This document shows, piece after piece, positions 14,903 to 22,644 of a stretch of 27,742 bases of DNA; positions within the stretch are counted from its first letter, which is position 1; each line of letters begins with the position of its first letter. Position numbers and translations under genes: made by a program. This DNA comes from a virus. The stretch lies in the IMG/VR virus record IMGVR_UViG_3300002835_011888, positions 1 through 27,742 of that record; one strand, given 5' to 3'. The notes under the pieces are model-generated. The model searched no databases, was not told the DNA's origin, and saw nothing but the letters and a program-made list of their open reading frames with translations.

Positions 14903-15799
14903 ATGAAAATTGGTTACGCGTGTATCAACATGACCCTAGGTGAGAAAAATATTACGACTAATCGTGGTATGATTCGAAAAACTTTTGACTCCAAAGGGCT
15001 TAATTATGTGTCAGAACTTTCTTTACAAAATGTTCGGGACCTTATTGAAGTTATTAAATGGAATGAAAAAAACGGTATCAATCTTTACCGCATGAGTTCT
15101 GATATGTTTCCTTGGTCGAGTGAATATAATTTTGATGACTTACCTGACATTGGTAAAATTAAAAACTTATTAAATGGTTTAGGTAACCTTGTCAGACAAT
15201 ATAACCATCGTTTAAGTTTTCACCCAGGTCCATTTAATGTTTTAGCCTCACCTAGTGAAAATGTTGTTAAAAAAACAATTTCAGAATTAGACAAACATTC
15301 AGAAATTATGGATATGATAGGTTTGCCTGTTTCACCTTTTTCTAAAATTAACATTCACGTTGGTGGTGCCTATGGTAATAAACAAGATGCGATGAAACGT
15401 TGGGTTGATAACTTCCAATTACTTGGTGAAAACACCAAAAAACGTTTGACTGTTGAGAATGATGACAAGCCAAATATGTTTACTGTTAAAGACTTGTTAT
15501 ATATCCATGAAAACACCAAAATACCTATTGTATTCGACTATCATCACCATAACTGTCACAATGATGGTATGAGTATCGAAGATGCCTTAAAACTTGCCGT
15601 GGCAACTTGGCCTTCTGATATAACACCAGTTGTTCATATTTCTGAACCTCGTGATGAACAAAATTTTCGTGCACACCATGACTATATTCAAAACGAAGTT
15701 GACACTTACGGTTATGATTTAGATTTAATGTTTGAATCTAAGGCAAAAGAACTTTCTGTGTTAGAATATCGTAAAAAATTCGGACTTTTATTAGTCTAA
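14903..15799 (+). CDS. uvdE: UV damage endonuclease UvdE
   Basis: 298 aa. TIM-barrel endonuclease that nicks DNA 5' of UV photoproducts and other lesions, opening an excision route independent of UvrABC. The family start 'MKIGYACINM' is exact, followed by 'NLYRMSSDMFPW' and metal-site segments: His107 ('LSFHPGP'), His152 ('INIHVGG'), Glu185 ('TVENDD'), Asp212 and His215/216 ('FDYHHHN'), His245 ('VVHISEP') and His258/259. Length agrees with bacterial UvdE. All presumed metal ligands are present, so it should be active. Predicted leaderless mRNA. The DNA ligase 350 bp downstream could seal the repair patch. Confidence 0.95.
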   Translation: MKIGYACINMTLGEKNITTNRGMIRKTFDSKGLNYVSELSLQNVRDLIEVIKWNEKNGINLYRMSSDMFPWSSEYNFDDLPDIGKIKNLLNGLGNLVRQYNHRLSFHPGPFNVLASPSENVVKKTISELDKHSEIMDMIGLPVSPFSKINIHVGGAYGNKQDAMKRWVDNFQLLGENTKKRLTVENDDKPNMFTVKDLLYIHENTKIPIVFDYHHHNCHNDGMSIEDALKLAVATWPSDITPVVHISEPRDEQNFRAHHDYIQNEVDTYGYDLDLMFESKAKELSVLEYRKKFGLLLV

Positions 15800-15869
15800 A
15801 CATATTTACAATTAGAAATAAATTAATTATAATTAATCACATAAACAAAAAAACAAAAACAAAAACAAA

Positions 15870-16052
15870 ATGAAAAAAGTTATCTTAGTTCTAAGTGTTA
15901 TTGGTCTTATGACCGCTTGTGGATCTTCATCAGAATCTGAAGCTCCTAAAACTGATAGTACAGTTGTAGCCGCAGTTGACACAACTGCAGTTGTTGCTAC
16001 AGAATCAGTAGTTGTTACTGATTCAACAGCAGTATCTACAGCTACAAAATAA
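15870..16052 (+). CDS. Small secreted lipoprotein
   Basis: 60 aa. 'MKKVILVLSVIGLMTACGSS' is a signal peptide with lipobox L-M-T-A-C, cleaved before Cys17. The mature part is 44 residues, nearly all Ala, Val, Thr, Ser and acidic residues ('VVAAVDTTAVVATESVVV'), so probably unstructured. The acidic Ser/Glu run right after the Cys ('CGSSSESE') could act like the lipoprotein surface-export signals of Bacteroidota (inference). The leader 15842-15869 is a run of CAAAA/CAAAAA units with no Shine-Dalgarno. The gene has its own terminator. Phage lipoproteins of this size sometimes block superinfection (T5 Llp); that role is a guess here. Confidence 0.75.
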   Translation: MKKVILVLSVIGLMTACGSSSESEAPKTDSTVVAAVDTTAVVATESVVVTDSTAVSTATK

Positions 16053-16072
16053 AAGTAGAACACTGAATTGGG

Positions 16073-16097
16073 AAAAGGACCTTAGAGGTCCTTTTTT
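16073..16097 (+). terminator. Rho-independent terminator after the lipoprotein gene
   Basis: AAAAGGACCT (16073-16082), loop TAG, AGGTCCTTTT (16086-16095) with further T residues: a 10-bp perfect stem. Confidence 0.88.
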
Positions 16098-16109
16098 TAT
16101 TTTATTAAA

Positions 16110-16140
16110 TTTGTATATTAAATTAATAATCGTATCTTTG
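16110..16140 (+). promoter_or_regulatory. Promoter TTTG-N19-TATCTTTG, leaderless arrangement
   Basis: Perfect TTTG (16110-16113) and TATCTTTG (16133-16140) with 19 nt between them. The box ends 4 nt before the ligase ATG at 16145, so the transcript start should coincide with the start codon. Confidence 0.85.
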
Positions 16141-16144
16141 TAGA

Positions 16145-17443
16145 ATGAAAAATATTCTATCACGTCTTCAAGAATTAGTTACTAAGTTACAATCAGACTC
16201 TTCCTCAAACAAAAAAGTAGAACTTTTAAAAGAATATCTTCACGATTCTGATTTGAAGAAACTTGTGATGTATGTCACAAATCCTTTTTATCAGTTTCAC
16301 ATAACTTCCGATAATTGCAAAAAGTTACACACACTTCTTTTTTTAACCGAAAAAGAATATAATATTTTTGAATTGTTGGATGAGTTACGTACTCGCGAAG
16401 TTACAGGTCATAATGCTATTGGACTTGTAAATTCATTTGTAGAATTAAATTCTGAACATAAAGAATTAATTTTTAATATAATTGACAAAGATTTGAAATG
16501 TCGTGTCGGTGAAAGTCTTATCAATAAAGCCGTTCCTGGAACTGTACCAACATTTGATGTTGCTCTCGCTGAAAAATTTGAACCTGAAATGGTTAACTTT
16601 GAAACTGAAGAGTGGTATGTATCTCGTAAACTTGATGGTGTTCGTTGTATTACAGTTGTTGGGGAAAATGGTCAAGTAACTTCTTACTCTCGTCAGGGTA
16701 AAATATTTGATACTCTAGACAAAGTTGAGGAAGTGATTACTAATCTTGGACTTCGTAATATTGTTTTTGACGGTGAGATTTGTATGGTCGATGAAAATGG
16801 TGACGAAGATTTCCAATCTATTATGAAAGAAATTCGTAGAAAAAATCACACCATTCAAAATGTTAAGTATAAAGTATTTGATTGTTTAAGTTTAGAAGAA
16901 TTTTCTAACCAAAGAAGTGTTCGTAAACTTTCTGAACGTCTTAAAGTTTTAGGTGAAACTATTATTTGTAATGAAAATAATTGTACTCTTGAAATTTTAC
17001 CACAAGAAAAAATACGTGACGTAAAACACTTTCAAGAATGGATGGATAAGTCTGAAGAAGGTAAATGGGAAGGTGTGATGGTACGTAAAAATGTTACTTA
17101 CAAAGGTAAACGTAGTAAGGACCTTTTAAAGGCTAAAAAATTCCATGATGCTGAGTATGTAGTTAAAGGAATTACTTATGGACCTATTCGTATTATTATT
17201 AACGGTAAAGAAGTTACTGAAACTATGACATCACAAATTGTGATTGAGCATAAAGGATTTGAGGTTGGTGTTGGTAGTGGTTTTAGTATCGAACAACGTC
17301 AAGAATTCTATAAAGATTCATCCAAAATTGTGGGTAAAACTGTAAATATTCAATATTTTGAAGAAACTAAAAATCAAGAAGGTGGAATTAGTCTTAGATT
17401 TCCTGTTTTAAAATATATTTACGAAAACGGTAGAAATGTTTAA
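16145..17443 (+). CDS. ATP-dependent DNA ligase
   Basis: 432 aa, seals nicks in phage DNA through an enzyme-AMP intermediate. N-terminal helical DNA-binding domain (1-140), then the adenylation domain: motif I K162-L-D-G-V-R, motif III 'VFDGEICMV' (Glu211), motif IV 'EGVMVRK' (309-315), motif V 'LLKAKKFHD' (Lys329, 331, 332), followed by an OB-fold with 'EYVVKGITYG' and a C-terminal 'GISLRFPVLKYI' (motif VI region). Length and layout match phage T4-type and bacterial ATP ligases rather than NAD-dependent LigA. Predicted leaderless mRNA from a perfect host-type promoter. Small unknown genes follow closely in the same direction. Confidence 0.95.
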   Translation: MKNILSRLQELVTKLQSDSSSNKKVELLKEYLHDSDLKKLVMYVTNPFYQFHITSDNCKKLHTLLFLTEKEYNIFELLDELRTREVTGHNAIGLVNSFVELNSEHKELIFNIIDKDLKCRVGESLINKAVPGTVPTFDVALAEKFEPEMVNFETEEWYVSRKLDGVRCITVVGENGQVTSYSRQGKIFDTLDKVEEVITNLGLRNIVFDGEICMVDENGDEDFQSIMKEIRRKNHTIQNVKYKVFDCLSLEEFSNQRSVRKLSERLKVLGETIICNENNCTLEILPQEKIRDVKHFQEWMDKSEEGKWEGVMVRKNVTYKGKRSKDLLKAKKFHDAEYVVKGITYGPIRIIINGKEVTETMTSQIVIEHKGFEVGVGSGFSIEQRQEFYKDSSKIVGKTVNIQYFEETKNQEGGISLRFPVLKYIYENGRNV

Positions 17444-17453
17444 ATAAGTTTAT

Positions 17454-17461
17454 TATATTAG
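17454..17461 (+). promoter_or_regulatory. Weak -7-like box TATATTAG
   Basis: One mismatch from TAnnTTTG, 16 nt before ATG 17478. A -33 element was not identified, so this is tentative. Confidence 0.3.
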
Positions 17462-17477
17462 TAAAGTAAAATTTATT

Positions 17478-17684
17478 ATGAAAATTTGGGAAGATTATAA
17501 AAAAGTTTTAAGTGTTATCGATAGTTGTGTAACTATTGAACAATTAAAAGGTGCGTCAAAAATGTTAATGTTTTGGTCCAACAAACACTTAGATGACGTA
17601 GTTTACTCTAGTACTTTTAAAAATCATATAGAAAAAAGATTTTATGAATTAGGTGGTGTTGATATTAGTGACGTTAAAATTTAA
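17478..17684 (+). CDS. Hypothetical 68-aa protein
   Basis: Unknown helical protein ('MKIWEDYKKVLSVIDSC', 'LKGASKMLMFWSNKHLDDVV', 'YELGGVDIS'). Spaced 34 nt after the ligase and 8 nt before the next gene, so likely an operon with the following two genes. It resembles short phage proteins that begin with a helix-rich 'IDSCxTxEQL' stretch, but I cannot name a family. Confidence 0.6.
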   Translation: MKIWEDYKKVLSVIDSCVTIEQLKGASKMLMFWSNKHLDDVVYSSTFKNHIEKRFYELGGVDISDVKI

Positions 17685-17692
17685 AATTAAAG

Positions 17693-18121
17693 ATGAAAAA
17701 TTTAAAACATAAAATTAAAAGAAAAATTCAAAAAATTGCTATAAAATATTTCAAGCTTTTTTCTTTAGATGAACAATTTGAACACGGTGATTTTGAAAAT
17801 GAAGGTCTTTCTATTTGTAAAAATTTAATTTCAAGAGAAGATTCAAAACTTTTAATCTCACCTATTTCTAAAAAACGTTATATAAAAAATGACCAAAAAA
17901 GAATATTCATTATTTTTGAATCAAATAGGACTTTAACCATAGTCAATCATCAATATAGTTACACAATAGATTTACACCCTAAAGCTTGTGAAAGATTAAT
18001 CCATATTTTCGATAATGAGGTTGAGTCTAGGAGATCTGCTATGGAAAAAGAAATTAAATCAAATGTAAAACACTCATTATCTAACATTTATAAAAGTTTA
18101 ATAAATGAAGAAACAATTTAA
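17693..18121 (+). CDS. Hypothetical 142-aa protein
   Basis: Unknown. The N-terminus is very basic ('MKNLKHKIKRKIQKIAIKYF'); the middle has beta strands ('KRIFIIFESNRTLTIVNHQY'), and the C-terminus is helical ('ESRRSAMEKEIKSNVKHSLS'). No membrane segment, signal or catalytic motif. It follows the 68-aa gene by 8 nt and overlaps the next start by 17 nt, so translation of the next gene may depend on it. Confidence 0.6.
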   Translation: MKNLKHKIKRKIQKIAIKYFKLFSLDEQFEHGDFENEGLSICKNLISREDSKLLISPISKKRYIKNDQKRIFIIFESNRTLTIVNHQYSYTIDLHPKACERLIHIFDNEVESRRSAMEKEIKSNVKHSLSNIYKSLINEETI

Positions 18122-18350
18122 CAATCTATTATACACAGGGTTAATACTTATTGGTTTGCCTTTTTTTGTTTTGATTATTTTAATCATACTACCAATTATT
18201 TCAGAAAAAAATAACACAGACATTAAAGTTGAGGATCATGTAAAAATTTACGATACCGTATCCGTTAAAAAAGTCATAAAAATTTATGACACTATTACTA
18301 TAGAAAAAATCAAATGGGTTGAAAAGGTCAAAACTGATACACTTAATTAA
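18105..18350 (+). CDS. Small membrane protein with repeated IYDT motif
   Basis: 81 aa. One strong transmembrane segment (about residues 10-33, 'GLILIGLPFFVLIILIILPI'), then a soluble tail with two copies of an 'IYDT[VI][ST][VI]xK' repeat ('KIYDTVSVKK', 'KIYDTITIEK'). Starts 17 nt inside the preceding gene. A perfect 16-bp palindrome (ACACTTAATTAAGTGT, 18339-18354) overlaps its stop and is followed by GTTTTG, possibly a weak terminator. Unknown role; a membrane partner of the upstream protein is possible. Confidence 0.6.
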   Translation: MKKQFNNLLYTGLILIGLPFFVLIILIILPIISEKNNTDIKVEDHVKIYDTVSVKKVIKIYDTITIEKIKWVEKVKTDTLN

Positions 18351-18417
18351 GTGTGTTTTGTTTAGAGGAATTTATTTAACTTTTCTTTATGATAATTTTC
18401 AGAAAACTTATATTAAA

Positions 18418-18687
18418 ATGGAATTAAAAGAATTTTTAGAAAAAGTTGTTGGTACAGGCTCAATTATCGATGATGATGGCTCTTACAGTGTTAGACCATT
18501 TGAGATTAATCATGAAGGTAAATACATATCCTTTAAAGGCCAAAGAGTACAAAACTATTATAGTACAGATATTGCAATAGTGGACAGTATAGTTAATGGA
18601 ATGAACTACGGTTATTCTATGGCATTAAAAAATGTTATAGATAGTGGTAGTGTATCACAAAGCATTAAACCCTTTAAGTTTACTTAA
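18418..18687 (+). CDS. Hypothetical 89-aa protein
   Basis: Unknown: 'MELKEFLEKVVGTGSIIDDD', 'YSVRPFEINHEGKYISFKGQ', then 'IAIVDSIVNGMNYGYSMAL'. I prefer ATG 18418, because the upstream in-frame ATG (18319) lies inside the preceding gene and would add a sequence unlike the rest. It ends with a 4-nt overlap against the convergent HAD-like gene. Confidence 0.55.
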   Translation: MELKEFLEKVVGTGSIIDDDGSYSVRPFEINHEGKYISFKGQRVQNYYSTDIAIVDSIVNGMNYGYSMALKNVIDSGSVSQSIKPFKFT

Positions 18688-19544
18688 GATTCCTTTTCAA
18701 TAACAATTTTTCTTTTACCACCTTCGGAAGTATCGTAGATTACAAAATGTACCTCTGGATACATTTGACTTAATTCGTTTTGTAAAAATTCTTGTGCCGC
18801 TTTAACATTTCTTTTATCATCATCAGAAAAACCTAAAGATATTTTTTTGTATTTACCAGCAACCATATGTTTTTTAACACCGTCAATTAATTTCTTAACA
18901 AAGTTTTCAATTGCTACTTTCTTAGCATGTTCAGGATTTGATGCTCCTCCTTTAACCTCAAGACCAAATCTTTCACCAAACTCTTCAGATGAAACAGGAT
19001 AAAATTCACCTCTTTCATCCATATATAAATCTAGTAGTTGTGAGGCATTAAGACCTTGGGTTAAAGCGTTTGGTAGTTCTTTCTGTATGTTTGTAAACAT
19101 CATTCTTTTTTCATCATCACTTAAAACCATTTTAACAAAAAGTTTAACACCTTTTTTTAAAGTTTCAGGACTGTGACCTCTAGCGGTATTAATTGCAAAA
19201 GGATTTGCATGTGTCAAAGCTTCAATAAATTTTTTATAGCTTGGTGCGAAACTTCCGTTATGAATGGCCTTTTCAGCGTCAACCAAAAAAGGTTCGTTGT
19301 TTGTAAAGTCAGCAAATGAATTTGAAGTTGTTCTATAATTAGGATCTGTTCTAAAATGAGCAAACTCTTCGGTTGAAACTTTTACTGGAACCCACTTACC
19401 GTTTTCATTTTTTTCCATATTAACCTTTGTTGGCATTCTTAGGATGTTATCGTCCCAATCGAAAACGTAAGATCTAAGTTTAGACTCTATTAAGTATTTT
19501 CTTATATTTCTATATTGTAATTCGGAAAGTATAAATTTTTTCAT
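18684..19544 (-). CDS. HAD-superfamily phosphatase-like protein with N-terminal tag
   Basis: 286 aa. HAD fold: motif I D29-W-D31 ('VFDWDDN'), motif II Thr120 ('AINTARGHS'), motif IV 'FSDDDKRN' with Asp241/242. The latter context suits acid hydrolases of the phage polynucleotide-phosphatase kind, but the substrate is unknown. Before the domain is 'MKKFILSELQYRNIRKYLIE-S', a basic-hydrophobic helix ending L-I-E at residue 20, matching the tags on the DHH and TKWC proteins and suggesting packaging into the capsid (inference). It lies 6 nt after the TKWC paralog, so the two are co-transcribed from the motif at 20948. It ends overlapping the convergent 89-aa gene. Confidence 0.8.
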   Translation of the reverse strand: MKKFILSELQYRNIRKYLIESKLRSYVFDWDDNILRMPTKVNMEKNENGKWVPVKVSTEEFAHFRTDPNYRTTSNSFADFTNNEPFLVDAEKAIHNGSFAPSYKKFIEALTHANPFAINTARGHSPETLKKGVKLFVKMVLSDDEKRMMFTNIQKELPNALTQGLNASQLLDLYMDERGEFYPVSSEEFGERFGLEVKGGASNPEHAKKVAIENFVKKLIDGVKKHMVAGKYKKISLGFSDDDKRNVKAAQEFLQNELSQMYPEVHFVIYDTSEGGKRKIVIEKES

Positions 19545-19550
19545 TTTTTT

Positions 19551-20939
19551 TTATTTTATTTTTTGTAAGAATAAACCGTTAACTGGTATACCTGTAACGT
19601 TTACATAACTTTCATAATTTCTAAAATTATCTTTTTCAGGGTCACTTAATTTTAGTTTAGTTAATAATTTATCAGTTTTTTTTAAATTAACACCTCTATT
19701 AGCCTCGTAATCTAATTTTCTATCATTAACATGTATAACATAAACACCGGCATTACCTGTATATACCTCTCTTTCTCTACCAGGTGCTCCGATATAAGTA
19801 GAAATTACATAACCTTCATCACCTTTATATAAACCATATCCACTCGCTAAAAGTTTAACTTTATCACCTTTTTTAAGACGAATAGGGTTTGGGTTTGTTT
19901 CGTAGGCTTTTTGATTTTTTTCTTTTTTTTGGAAGTTAACTTTAACTCGTTTTTCAACAAATTTTAATAATTCTTGTAAGTTTTTAGGTAAACTAGATTC
20001 TTTAATAAACGCACCCCACCCAATTTCATAATCTTCAGGGTTCCAATATGTTGTTTGATATTCTCCAGCCTGAGCATATCTTCTACCTGTCTCAGTTTTT
20101 TGTGCTGCTATAGTACCAAATTTTTCCCCCACATTTTCAGGATTGACGTAACGTCTTCCTAAATTTTTAACTTCTTTATGCCAAGGTACAGTTACTTCTT
20201 CTTCACTTTCCTGACCTTGTTTTCTAGCGGTATTAATAGCCCATTTTTGATTACTTCCTTTATTGATAACAAAAATTAAGTATTGTGGTTCGTTTGTATA
20301 ACGTTCAAAGTATTCAGGGTTATTTTTTGTAGTAACACACCATTTTGTATTTGCACCATAAGTACAAGAAGCTTGATGTGATTTTGGTGAAACAATCAAC
20401 CAACTACTATCTTCATAGATTTTAGTAACATCTTTAGCTAATTCTTTTTCTTTTGACTGAAGTTTTTTAATTGCTAAAGCCTTTGCTAAAGTGTCATAAC
20501 TATAACTATTTATATCTTTTTTTTCTAAAGAACCTGAAAAACGGTTGAAGTAAACAACTTCTTCTATAATATAATCAGCTACGTCTTTAAGCCAACCTTC
20601 AACAGGTATGACATTAAAATCACCTCTTCTATAATTTTCAGACCAAACTTTTTGACAATCAGGTGAACTTGTTGGGTTATTTATATTGTAGTCACCATTA
20701 TCCTCCAACCAAGTATATATACCTTGGTTTTCATCAAAAGTACCAAAAGTATTATTTCCATCAGAATCCCAAACTTGTTTACACATCCAATCAAGATATT
20801 TGTTATTACCTGAAGGATCACCATTAGATAGATAATCTATCAATTTTGGTGGTAAACAAGGATATTTATCCTTTGCCTGTTGTATTCTATTCTCAGTTAA
20901 GAGTTGTTCTAATATGACGTATTTAAAAATATTTTTCAT
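19551..20939 (-). CDS. 'TKWC' domain protein, tagged, 462 aa
   Basis: Paralog of the 558-aa protein at 9965-11641. The tag 'MKNIFKYVILEQLLTE-NR' ends L-T-E at residue 16; then 'KDKYPCLPPKLIDYLSNGDP', 'SGNNKYLDWM'; and the shared block 'KIYEDSSWLIVSP', 'ASCTYGANTKWCVTT', 'YLIFVINKG' roughly at 180-240. The C-terminal 100 residues differ from the paralog and look like a beta-barrel of KOW/SH3 type ('LKKGDKVKLLASGYGLYKGD', 'EGYVISTY', 'GVYVIHVNDRKLDYE'). No known function; the conserved Cys, Lys and Trp in TKWC suggest a structural or active-site core. The ATATTTAT motif is 8 nt before the ATG. Confidence 0.7.
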   Translation of the reverse strand: MKNIFKYVILEQLLTENRIQQAKDKYPCLPPKLIDYLSNGDPSGNNKYLDWMCKQVWDSDGNNTFGTFDENQGIYTWLEDNGDYNINNPTSSPDCQKVWSENYRRGDFNVIPVEGWLKDVADYIIEEVVYFNRFSGSLEKKDINSYSYDTLAKALAIKKLQSKEKELAKDVTKIYEDSSWLIVSPKSHQASCTYGANTKWCVTTKNNPEYFERYTNEPQYLIFVINKGSNQKWAINTARKQGQESEEEVTVPWHKEVKNLGRRYVNPENVGEKFGTIAAQKTETGRRYAQAGEYQTTYWNPEDYEIGWGAFIKESSLPKNLQELLKFVEKRVKVNFQKKEKNQKAYETNPNPIRLKKGDKVKLLASGYGLYKGDEGYVISTYIGAPGREREVYTGNAGVYVIHVNDRKLDYEANRGVNLKKTDKLLTKLKLSDPEKDNFRNYESYVNVTGIPVNGLFLQKIK

Positions 20940-20947
20940 TCTATCAA

Positions 20948-20955
20948 ATAAATAT
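20948..20955 (-). promoter_or_regulatory. ATATTTAT promoter-like motif (TKWC paralog)
   Basis: Coding strand ATATTTATTTG, 8 nt before ATG 20939, in a 17-nt intergenic gap. Confidence 0.55.
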
Positions 20956-20956
20956 G

Positions 20957-21310
20957 CTAATCTTCATCATCATAAACTGATTTTGATGGTTTCTCTGATT
21001 TTATATATAATTCGTCAGTTAAAAAATAATTTGTAACTTCCCTTGTTTTTTCTTGGTAAAAAGAAATGTTAGCTTCTTGCATTATCGCTCTAATCATCAT
21101 AAAAACTATGGTATAATTTTCATAGTATTTTATAATATCATTTAAAGGTGTATTAGGATTTTTTTTAATCTTTTCAAAGTCCTCGATGATATTATCATTC
21201 ATTGTTCTAATGAAATGGACTAAATCTCTATCTCGCATTAAAAGACTAAGTTTGATGACTTCATATAATGCTCTAACACTATATGTTTCGTTTTTTGTAG
21301 TACCTGTCAT
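20957..21310 (-). CDS. Hypothetical 117-aa helical protein
   Basis: Unknown, nearly all helical: 'VRALYEVIKLSLLMRDRDLV', 'FEKIKKNPNTPLNDIIKYYE', 'IVFMMIRAIMQEANISFYQE', with an acidic tail 'SVYDDED'. I chose ATG 21310; a TTG two codons upstream is possible. An ATATTTAT motif is 20 nt upstream, so it starts its own transcript. Confidence 0.6.
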   Translation of the reverse strand: MTGTTKNETYSVRALYEVIKLSLLMRDRDLVHFIRTMNDNIIEDFEKIKKNPNTPLNDIIKYYENYTIVFMMIRAIMQEANISFYQEKTREVTNYFLTDELYIKSEKPSKSVYDDED

Positions 21311-21330
21311 AACCAATTTATCTATATTAG

Positions 21331-21338
21331 ATAAATAT
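21331..21338 (-). promoter_or_regulatory. ATATTTAT promoter-like motif (117-aa gene)
   Basis: Coding strand CTATATTTATCTAATATAG: the octamer lies in an imperfect palindrome (CTATATT / AATATAG, 5-nt centre), 20 nt before ATG 21310. Confidence 0.55.
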
Positions 21339-21364
21339 AGTTCTTAGAAATAAAAATAATAGGG

Positions 21365-22402
21365 TTAATCTAACTGATTGAAGATGTCTTCAGGATTAAA
21401 AGAATCAAAATCTTTTTTATGTTCTTTTGGTATTAAATGGAACCAAATACCATAATACCAATATGTTTTAGGGTTAGTACCAAATACGTGGTCACCTCTA
21501 TGGTCATTTAATATCTCCAACCTATCACGCATTACATTTTTAATTTGGTAGAATTTACCTACTGTTGTTTCTTTGCTACCATCATCCATAACAACTTCTT
21601 TATGACAATAAAGGTAGTCACCGATTTTTGGTTGCATTTCTTCTACCGACTCATTCAAATTGGAAAGAATGTCTAAAGTGGTATCAGTCATATTTAAAAT
21701 ATCTTGATAATAAATAAAGCTTGGGTCATTTTTTAATCTTTCAGGGTTTGTCCAATCCAAAGAAAAATAATCAATATAAGGTCTTCTTTCTTCAACACTA
21801 TGTAAAGGTGATGTATGTTGTGTTAATTTAAAATAAGCTGCATCATTATCATAAATAAAATCTTCAAACTCGTCTATATTATCACTCTTTAAACCACGGA
21901 AACCGTTATCGATAAAAAATTGATTTACTTTTTCAATGTCTTCCCTTTCGGTTGGATAGTCAAACCAAATTTTTTTATTAATTAAATGTGAAACATTTGA
22001 GTACTCATTTGACTCACTTATTTTATCAAAAATATCGTAAGTATCTGTAGTATTACCTATTAAATCGGACCATATTAAAGGTGAATATCCACGATCAACA
22101 AAATCTTGATAAGCCTCCAAAGCATCTAAATGTGCATCATCCCCTTGTTCATAATCATCAACAGAATAATACTTAATATTAGTACTTCTGTTGATGAATC
22201 TTACATACAATAAACAACCATTATATTTTTTTAAATCAATTCCAATATTATTAAGTGTTTCTATAACATGGTTATCTAATTCTTTTAAAGATCTTAGTAT
22301 GGTTATTAGTTGATTTTTAAAATAGTTAAAATTATCACCACAAATATTGTAGTCAGCCAACCAAATAATTTTTTTATCGTAGAAAGAATTTATATTACTC
22401 AT
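21365..22402 (-). CDS. Modular LNES-linker protein, 345 aa (putative polyprotein)
   Basis: Unknown function. Three modules are separated by linkers with the shape D-[IVL]-[FL]-x-x-[LI]-[NS]-E-S: 'DIFDKISES' (Glu130/Ser131) and 'LDILSNLNES' (Glu251/Ser252); the protein ends 'EDIFNQLD'. The last module (252-345; 'GDYLYCHKE', 'TVGKFYQIKNV', 'LEILNDHRG', 'WFHLIP') is homologous to module 2 of the 665-aa protein downstream ('GDYLIFVGSE', 'TVGKVYKVFN', 'IEVQNDRGG', 'WFRLAKF'), probably an SH3/KOW-like barrel. Module 1 contains 'YEQGDDAHLDALEAYQDFVD'. The linkers fit an (L/I)-x-E protease site, so the product could be cut into three. There is no signal peptide. ATATTTAT lies 5 nt upstream. Confidence 0.7.
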   Translation of the reverse strand: MSNINSFYDKKIIWLADYNICGDNFNYFKNQLITILRSLKELDNHVIETLNNIGIDLKKYNGCLLYVRFINRSTNIKYYSVDDYEQGDDAHLDALEAYQDFVDRGYSPLIWSDLIGNTTDTYDIFDKISESNEYSNVSHLINKKIWFDYPTEREDIEKVNQFFIDNGFRGLKSDNIDEFEDFIYDNDAAYFKLTQHTSPLHSVEERRPYIDYFSLDWTNPERLKNDPSFIYYQDILNMTDTTLDILSNLNESVEEMQPKIGDYLYCHKEVVMDDGSKETTVGKFYQIKNVMRDRLEILNDHRGDHVFGTNPKTYWYYGIWFHLIPKEHKKDFDSFNPEDIFNQLD

Positions 22403-22407
22403 CGATA

Positions 22408-22415
22408 ATAAATAT
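22408..22415 (-). promoter_or_regulatory. ATATTTAT promoter-like motif (345-aa gene)
   Basis: Coding strand GATATTTATTATC, 5 nt before ATG 22402, filling the gap after the upstream stop. Confidence 0.55.
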
Positions 22416-22420
22416 CTCTA

Positions 22421-22642
22421 TTAGTCGTTTAAAAACTCGAGACATACCGATTCTAACTCACACCAATCAACATTTAAAGAATCAAGTACTTCTAAAATAT
22501 CCACACCGTTCCAAATAACGGTATCAATTTCAAAACATTCATTATCAGGTGGATTATCCCGCCCATTATTTTTATAAGGTGTATGATAACCCTTACATTC
22601 TAGTTCAAGACCTTTGTAGTTTACAGTGACAGTACGAATCAT
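22421..22642 (-). CDS. Hypothetical 73-aa protein
   Basis: Unknown: 'MIRTVTVNYKGLELECKGYH', 'CFEIDTVIWNGVDILEVLDS', ending 'DWCELESVCLEFLND'. The beginning resembles short phage beta-sandwich proteins with 'YKGLELECxGxYTP', and the 'FEIDTVxWNGVDI' segment is also seen in such proteins, but no function is known to me. It follows the membrane protein by 2 nt, so one transcript is likely. Confidence 0.6.
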   Translation of the reverse strand: MIRTVTVNYKGLELECKGYHTPYKNNGRDNPPDNECFEIDTVIWNGVDILEVLDSLNVDWCELESVCLEFLND

Positions 22643-22644
22643 AT

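Noticed and set aside
15833-16063. 76-codon frame on the minus strand over the lipoprotein gene
   Set aside because: Low-complexity Val/Thr/Ala shadow of the lipoprotein gene, which has a lipobox, leader and terminator on the plus strand.
18339-18354. Perfect palindrome ACACTTAATTAAGTGT as a strong terminator
   Set aside because: The stem is AT-rich with no G/C core and only a short T run follows, so at most a weak terminator; it overlaps a stop codon.
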